Below, piece by piece: positions 60,492-64,000 of a DNA stretch of 64,000 bases. The notes under the pieces are model-generated. The model did no database searches. It saw only the letters and a list, made by a program, of their open reading frames with translations, and was not told where the DNA came from. The position numbers and the translations under genes are program-made. This DNA comes from Chytridium lagenaria (taxonomy: Eukaryota > Chytridiomycota > Chytridiomycetes > Chytridiales > Chytridiaceae): the NCBI GenBank assembly GCA_025449115.1, contig JAHLKC010000026.1:287012-351011 (forward strand), in the 5' to 3' direction. Positions within the stretch are counted from its first letter, which is position 1. Every line of letters starts with the position of its first letter.

Positions 60492-60955
60492 GGGTACATG
60501 GGGGTCCCCACAGGGTTATCGATTTTTTTGTGTGACTTGACTTAATATGTAATGTAGCCCTGGTTGCGACGATCTCGAAACCGGTTTAACCCTCAATCAA
60601 ATTGTCAAAATTGAGCGACGTACAAGCGTCGGAAGTTTCAAATTTTCTTAAGTAATAATTAGTAGACTTGTCGCCGTCCTGCGGCAAGATCTAATGGTCA
60701 GATATTGCTCAAATTTTGCAGAGATGTCAGAAACTGTGTTAAATATATATTGTAAGACTCAAATGGGTAGCATGGAATTTATGTTTACTATATGATTGGC
60801 GGATTTTCCGAAAAAACCGGGAGATTTCAAACTTTAAGTCTGTATAACATGGAAACAAATGGTCAGAATTTGCTGATACTTTGCACAAGCATAGATATCG
60901 ATACCAGGAACGATATGCACCACTCAGAATTGGGTGGTACAAAGTGACTCTATTA
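60492..60955. repeat. Subtelomeric repeat, copy A (diverged, short)
   Basis: Begins GGGTACATGGGGGTCCCC and follows copies B and C through TAGCCCT(G/C)GTTGCG, AATTGTCAAAATTGA, CGACGTACAAGC and TAATAATTAGTAGACTTGTC, with frequent substitutions. It ends where a single downstream module finishes (GGTACAAAGTGAC). Confidence 0.8.
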
Positions 60956-60984
60956 AGGTCCACCCTCCCCGCGTGCCAGAGTTA

Positions 60985-61825
60985 GGGTTAGGGTACATGG
61001 GGGTGCCCGAGGGGTTATCAATTTTTTGTGTCACTTTACTTAATATGAAATGTAGCCCTCGTTGCGCTGATTACAGAACAGCAATTACCCTCAAGGAAAT
61101 TGTCAAAATTGACCGACGTACAAGCCTCGGAAGTTACAAATTTTATTAAGTAATAATTAGTAGACTTGTCACAGGTCTACGGCAAGATCTAACGGATAGA
61201 TCATACTCAAATTTTGCAGAGACGTAGTACTCACGTTGTGCTATAGAATGTATGATTCAGAATTATACCATGGAAGTAAGGTTTATTATATCATTGATGG
61301 TTTTAACGTCAAAATTCAAGTTTTTTAACGGTAACGCCTGAATATAACGTGAACGAACGGATAAAATTTTGTGATACTCTCCACAAACATAGATTTAAAT
61401 ACATTAAAGAAAGTGCATCCATCAAAATAAGGTCATACAAGTAACACATATTAAGTAACTCGCTTCCCGAGTGGAACCGTACTTAGTGATCGGGATTATT
61501 TACTTAGGAACGTAAACTTTGCTGACACACAGTGCAAAAACTAACGGATAAAATCTTGTCATACTCTCCAGACATATACATTTATATCTAAAAATATATA
61601 AAATTGCATTAAAGTATGGTGATACAAGTAATTATTATTAAGTGCTCACTCTCCCGAGTGTCAACGACTTGGTGATTGCCATATTATACTTAAGAACGTA
61701 AACTTTGTCGACACACAGTGCGACCTAGAACAGACAGAATCTTGTCATACTTTACAGCCATACAGATTTGTATCAAAAAAAATATATACATGTATAAAAT
61801 ATGGTGATACAAGTATTGGTTATAA
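60985..61825. repeat. Subtelomeric repeat, copy B (full length)
   Basis: Headed by two telomere units (TTAGGGTTAGGGTACATGGGGG at 60,985). The body includes a module of about 190 bp repeated two and a bit times: GATAAAATTTTGTGATACTC (~61,359), GATAAAATCTTGTCATACTC (~61,545), ACAGAATCTTGTCATACTTT (~61,735). Nearly identical to copy C across about 780 bp. Confidence 0.9.
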
Positions 61826-62153
61826 GGGCCTGTGGGTTAGAAGGTTAGGTAATTTTTCATATGTAAACCGCAATAAAATGGACGAGCGTTTAAAGAACGA
61901 AAGAAAAAAATCATGAAAAGTTGAAACGCACGTAAGAACAGACAAACCACCCGAACCCCTAAACGACTAGTTAAGAAACAGTTAAGGCAAAAGATATGAA
62001 AGAGTCTGCAAATGTATTTACAAAATAAAGCGTCAAGGAAAGAATAGATATCTACATTACAAAAAAGTGAACGCATTTTTATTTTAACATGTCTATACAT
62101 ACAATTAATATATAAACATAAAGATGATTAAGGAAATAATAAAATGTGAAGGC

Positions 62154-62250
62154 GCGCGCGCATCGCGCTGGACGCGTGCCTTCACGCGCGCGCATCGCGC
62201 TGACGCGTGCCTTCACGCGCGCATCGCGCTGACGCGTGCCTTCACGCGCC
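62154..62250. repeat. GC-rich minisatellite, three units of about 30-35 bp
   Basis: Unit GCATCGCGCTGACGCGTGCCTTCACGCGCGC, three copies, with small length changes. It stands out as almost pure GC within AT-rich flanks. Confidence 0.9.
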
Positions 62251-62253
62251 TAA

Positions 62254-62405
62254 GTTATTAAAATAAATTCATATATAAATAAATGAATAAATAAATATGT
62301 AAATAAATGATAAGTAAATAAATAAATATTAAGTAAATAAATATAAAAAATAAATATATAAATAAATAAATAAAAAGAATAAATAAATAAATAAATAAAT
62401 AAAAA
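62254..62405. repeat. AAAT microsatellite
   Basis: Imperfect AAAT/AAATAAAT run of about 150 bp. Confidence 0.9.
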
Positions 62406-62468
62406 CGTAACACAATGAGTAACGTAATACAAAGGAGGGGGCTCGAACCCCTCCAGTATAATTAGTTA

Positions 62469-62660
62469 GTGACACGTCGCTCTAAAAAACAATTAAAAAA
62501 ACAGCGATTCTGAGACCGCGGTCTCAGAATCGCAGTTTTTTTAATTGTTTCTTAGAGTGGCAAATGTCACTAAAAGAAACAATTAAAAAAACAACGATTC
62601 TGAGACCGCGGTCTCAAAATCGTTGTTTTTTTAATTGATTCTTAAAGCGACAAATGTCAC
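62469..62660. repeat. Two tandem long palindromes (fold-back pair)
   Basis: Palindrome 1 (62469-62570) is centred on CCGCGG at 62516-62521, with arms TTAAAAAAACAGCGATTCTGAGA and their complement, and outer ends GTGAC...GTCAC. Palindrome 2 (about 62571-62660) repeats the design with GATTCTGAGACCGCGGTCTCAAAATC and ends in GTCAC. The arms match over almost the full length, so each could extrude as a hairpin of 40-50 bp. Confidence 0.9.
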
Positions 62661-62789
62661 TATAAGAACCAAAAAAAAAACTAAGAACAAAATGTTAAAA
62701 CACAACTAAACGGAGAAAAATAAAAAAAAACAACAACTGCAGAGAGGGTTCGAACCCCTCATGCAGTAAGATTATTAAAGAGGGTGGGT

Positions 62790-62849
62790 TAGGGTTAGGG
62801 TTAGGGTTAGGGTAGGGTTAGGTTAAGGTAGGGTAGAGTAGTTTAAGGT
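62790..62849. repeat. Interstitial telomeric repeat
   Basis: GGGTTAGGGTTAGGGTTAGGG and degenerate variants (TTAGGTTAAGG, TAGGGTAGAGTAG), directly before copy C of the subtelomeric repeat. Confidence 0.95.
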
Positions 62850-63639
62850 ACATGGGGGTGCCCGAGGGGTTATGAATTTTTTTGTGTCACTTTACTTAAT
62901 ATGAAATTAGCCCTCGTTGCGCTGATTACAGAACAGCAATTACCCTCAAGGAAATTGTCAAAATTGACCGACGTACAAGCCTCGGAAGTTACAAATTTTA
63001 TTAAGTAATAATTAGTAGACTTGTCACAGGTCTACGGCAAGATCTAACGGATAGATCATACTCAAATTTTGCAGAGACGTAGTACTCACGTTGTGCTATA
63101 GAATGTATGATTCAGAATTATACCATGGAAGTAAGGTTTATTATATCATTGATGGTTTTAACGTCAAAATTCAAGTTTTTTAACGGTAACGCCTGAATAT
63201 AACGTGAACGAACGGATAAAATTTTGTGATACTCTCCACAAACATAGATTTAAATACATTAAAGAAAGTGCATCCATCAAAATAAGGTCATACAAGTAAC
63301 ACATATTAAGTAACTCGCTTCCCGAGTGGAACCGTACTTAGTGATCGGGATTATTTACTTAGGAACGTAAACTTTGCTGACACACAGTGCAAAAACTAAC
63401 GGATAAAATCTTGTCATACTCTCCAGACATATACATTTATATCTAAAAATATATAAAATTGCATTAAAGTATGGTGATACAAGTAATTATTATTAAGTGC
63501 TCACTCTCCCGAGTGTCAACGACTTGGTGATTGCCATATTATACTTAAGAACGTAAACTTTGTCGACACACAGTGCGACCTAGAAACAGACAGAATCTTG
63601 TCATACTTTACAGCCCATACAGATTTGTATCAAAAAAAA
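62850..63639. repeat. Subtelomeric repeat, copy C, truncated by the telomere
   Basis: Near-identical to copy B from TACATGGGGGTGCCC to ATACAGATTTGTATCAAAAAAA. In B the sequence then runs on into its third module; in C it changes directly to GTTAGGG at 63,640. Confidence 0.92.
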
Positions 63640-63859
63640 GTTAGGGTTAGGGTTAGGGTTAGTGTTAGTGTTAGGGTTAGGGTTAGGGCTAGGGTTAGGG
63701 TTAAGGTTAAGGTTAGGGTTAGGGTTAGGGTTAGGGTTAGGGTTAGGGTTAGGGTTAGGGTTAGGGTAGGGTTAGGGAGGGTTAGGGTTAGGGTTAGGGT
63801 TAGGGTTAGGGTTAGGGTTAGGGTTAGGGTTAGGGTTAGGTAGGGTTAGGGTTAGGTTA

Positions 63860-63891
<32 letters not shown>

Positions 63892-64000
63892 TTAGGGTTA
63901 GGGTTAGGTTAGGGTTAGGGTTAGGTTAGGTTAGGGTTAGGGTTAGGGTTAGGGTTAGGGTTAGGGTTAGGGTTAGGGTTAGGGTTGGGTTAGGTTAGGT
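63640..64000 (+). repeat. Telomere, (TTAGGG)n, right chromosome end
   Basis: About 360 bp of TTAGGG with some variant units (TTAGTG, CTAGGG, TTAAGG, TTAGG), the variants commoner at the inner edge. The G-rich strand is the + strand toward the window end, as at a right-hand telomere. Confidence 0.97.

Noticed and set aside
62250..62432. Hydrophobic Tyr/Leu/Phe/Ile open frame
   Set aside because: It comes from the AAAT microsatellite read on the reverse strand.
62469..62660. CRISPR-like repeat-spacer array
   Set aside because: Only two palindromic units, no regular spacers, and the genome is eukaryotic.
62430..62765. tRNA genes at the two GGTTCGAACC sites
   Set aside because: Only T-arm-like hairpins are present; no acceptor, D-arm or anticodon arm can be placed on either strand.
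63598..63843. Open frame of alternating Val-Arg
   Set aside because: It is a direct translation of telomere repeats.

Overview
The window is fungal nuclear DNA ending at a chromosome end. The right edge (about 63,640-64,000) is an almost pure TTAGGG array whose G-rich strand runs 5'->3' off the window, so position 64,000 is at or near a telomere tip. Fungal origin rests on an APSES/KilA-N transcription factor with ankyrin repeats (a fungal family), a Pho85-type (PCL) cyclin, a CFEM-like GPI-anchored protein, a proteinase-K-type subtilase and short GT-AG introns. A FAM13-like RhoGAP and an LRR-transmembrane-SAM protein hint at an early-diverging (for example zoosporic) lineage rather than a typical yeast. 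That placement is inference.

Layout. 1-3,670: APSES/ankyrin regulator (MBF/SBF type), 5' partial. 3,860-8,925: satellite array of 19 units of about 269 bp. 8,930-12,750: AT-rich intergenic DNA with minisatellites and a complete non-autonomous hAT-like element bounded by 8-bp target duplications. 12,751-14,163: PCL cyclin. 14,500-15,400: a second tandem repeat. 15,510-16,061 (-): CFEM-like surface protein. 17,431-18,431 (-): ribosomal protein uL30/RPL7. 20,174-21,851 (-): serine palmitoyltransferase subunit LCB2. 22,806-24,044: conserved membrane protein. 26,756-28,586: secreted FAD-linked sugar-lactone-type oxidase. 29,325-30,175 (-): unknown acidic protein with a duplicated 3' end. 32,961-34,542: secreted subtilase. 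36,876-39,226: Ser/Pro-rich unknown. 39,668-42,633: inositol hexakisphosphate kinase (KCS1 type). 44,163-46,443: LRR-TM-SAM receptor-like protein. 46,815-47,796 (-): MAPEG protein. 47,858-48,413 (-): free methionine-R-sulfoxide reductase. 48,780-52,493 (-): FAM13-like RhoGAP. 53,738-54,173: Qc-SNARE. From about 55,400 rightward the sequence becomes repeat-derived and ends in a nested subtelomeric repeat family, palindromes, interstitial telomere tracts and the telomere.

Almost every conserved gene carries one or more single-base frameshifts, many in homopolymers, with the protein family signature continuing cleanly in the next frame. Because this includes genes that should be essential (RPL7, LCB2), I read most of them as uncorrected long-read indels rather than pseudogenes. 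Coding coordinates are therefore spans that cross frameshifts and introns, not clean reading frames.

Functional threads: G1/S control and phosphate/inositol-pyrophosphate signalling (APSES factor, PCL cyclin, KCS1), sphingolipid synthesis (LCB2), redox defence (MAPEG and fRMsr side by side), secretion and surface functions (subtilase, FAD oxidase, CFEM, LRR protein), and membrane/Rho traffic (FAM13-RhoGAP, SNARE). No operon logic applies. The clearest unusual biology is in the repeats: the hAT-like element, the 269-bp satellite, and a subtelomeric repeat copy cut mid-unit and capped directly by telomere repeat.
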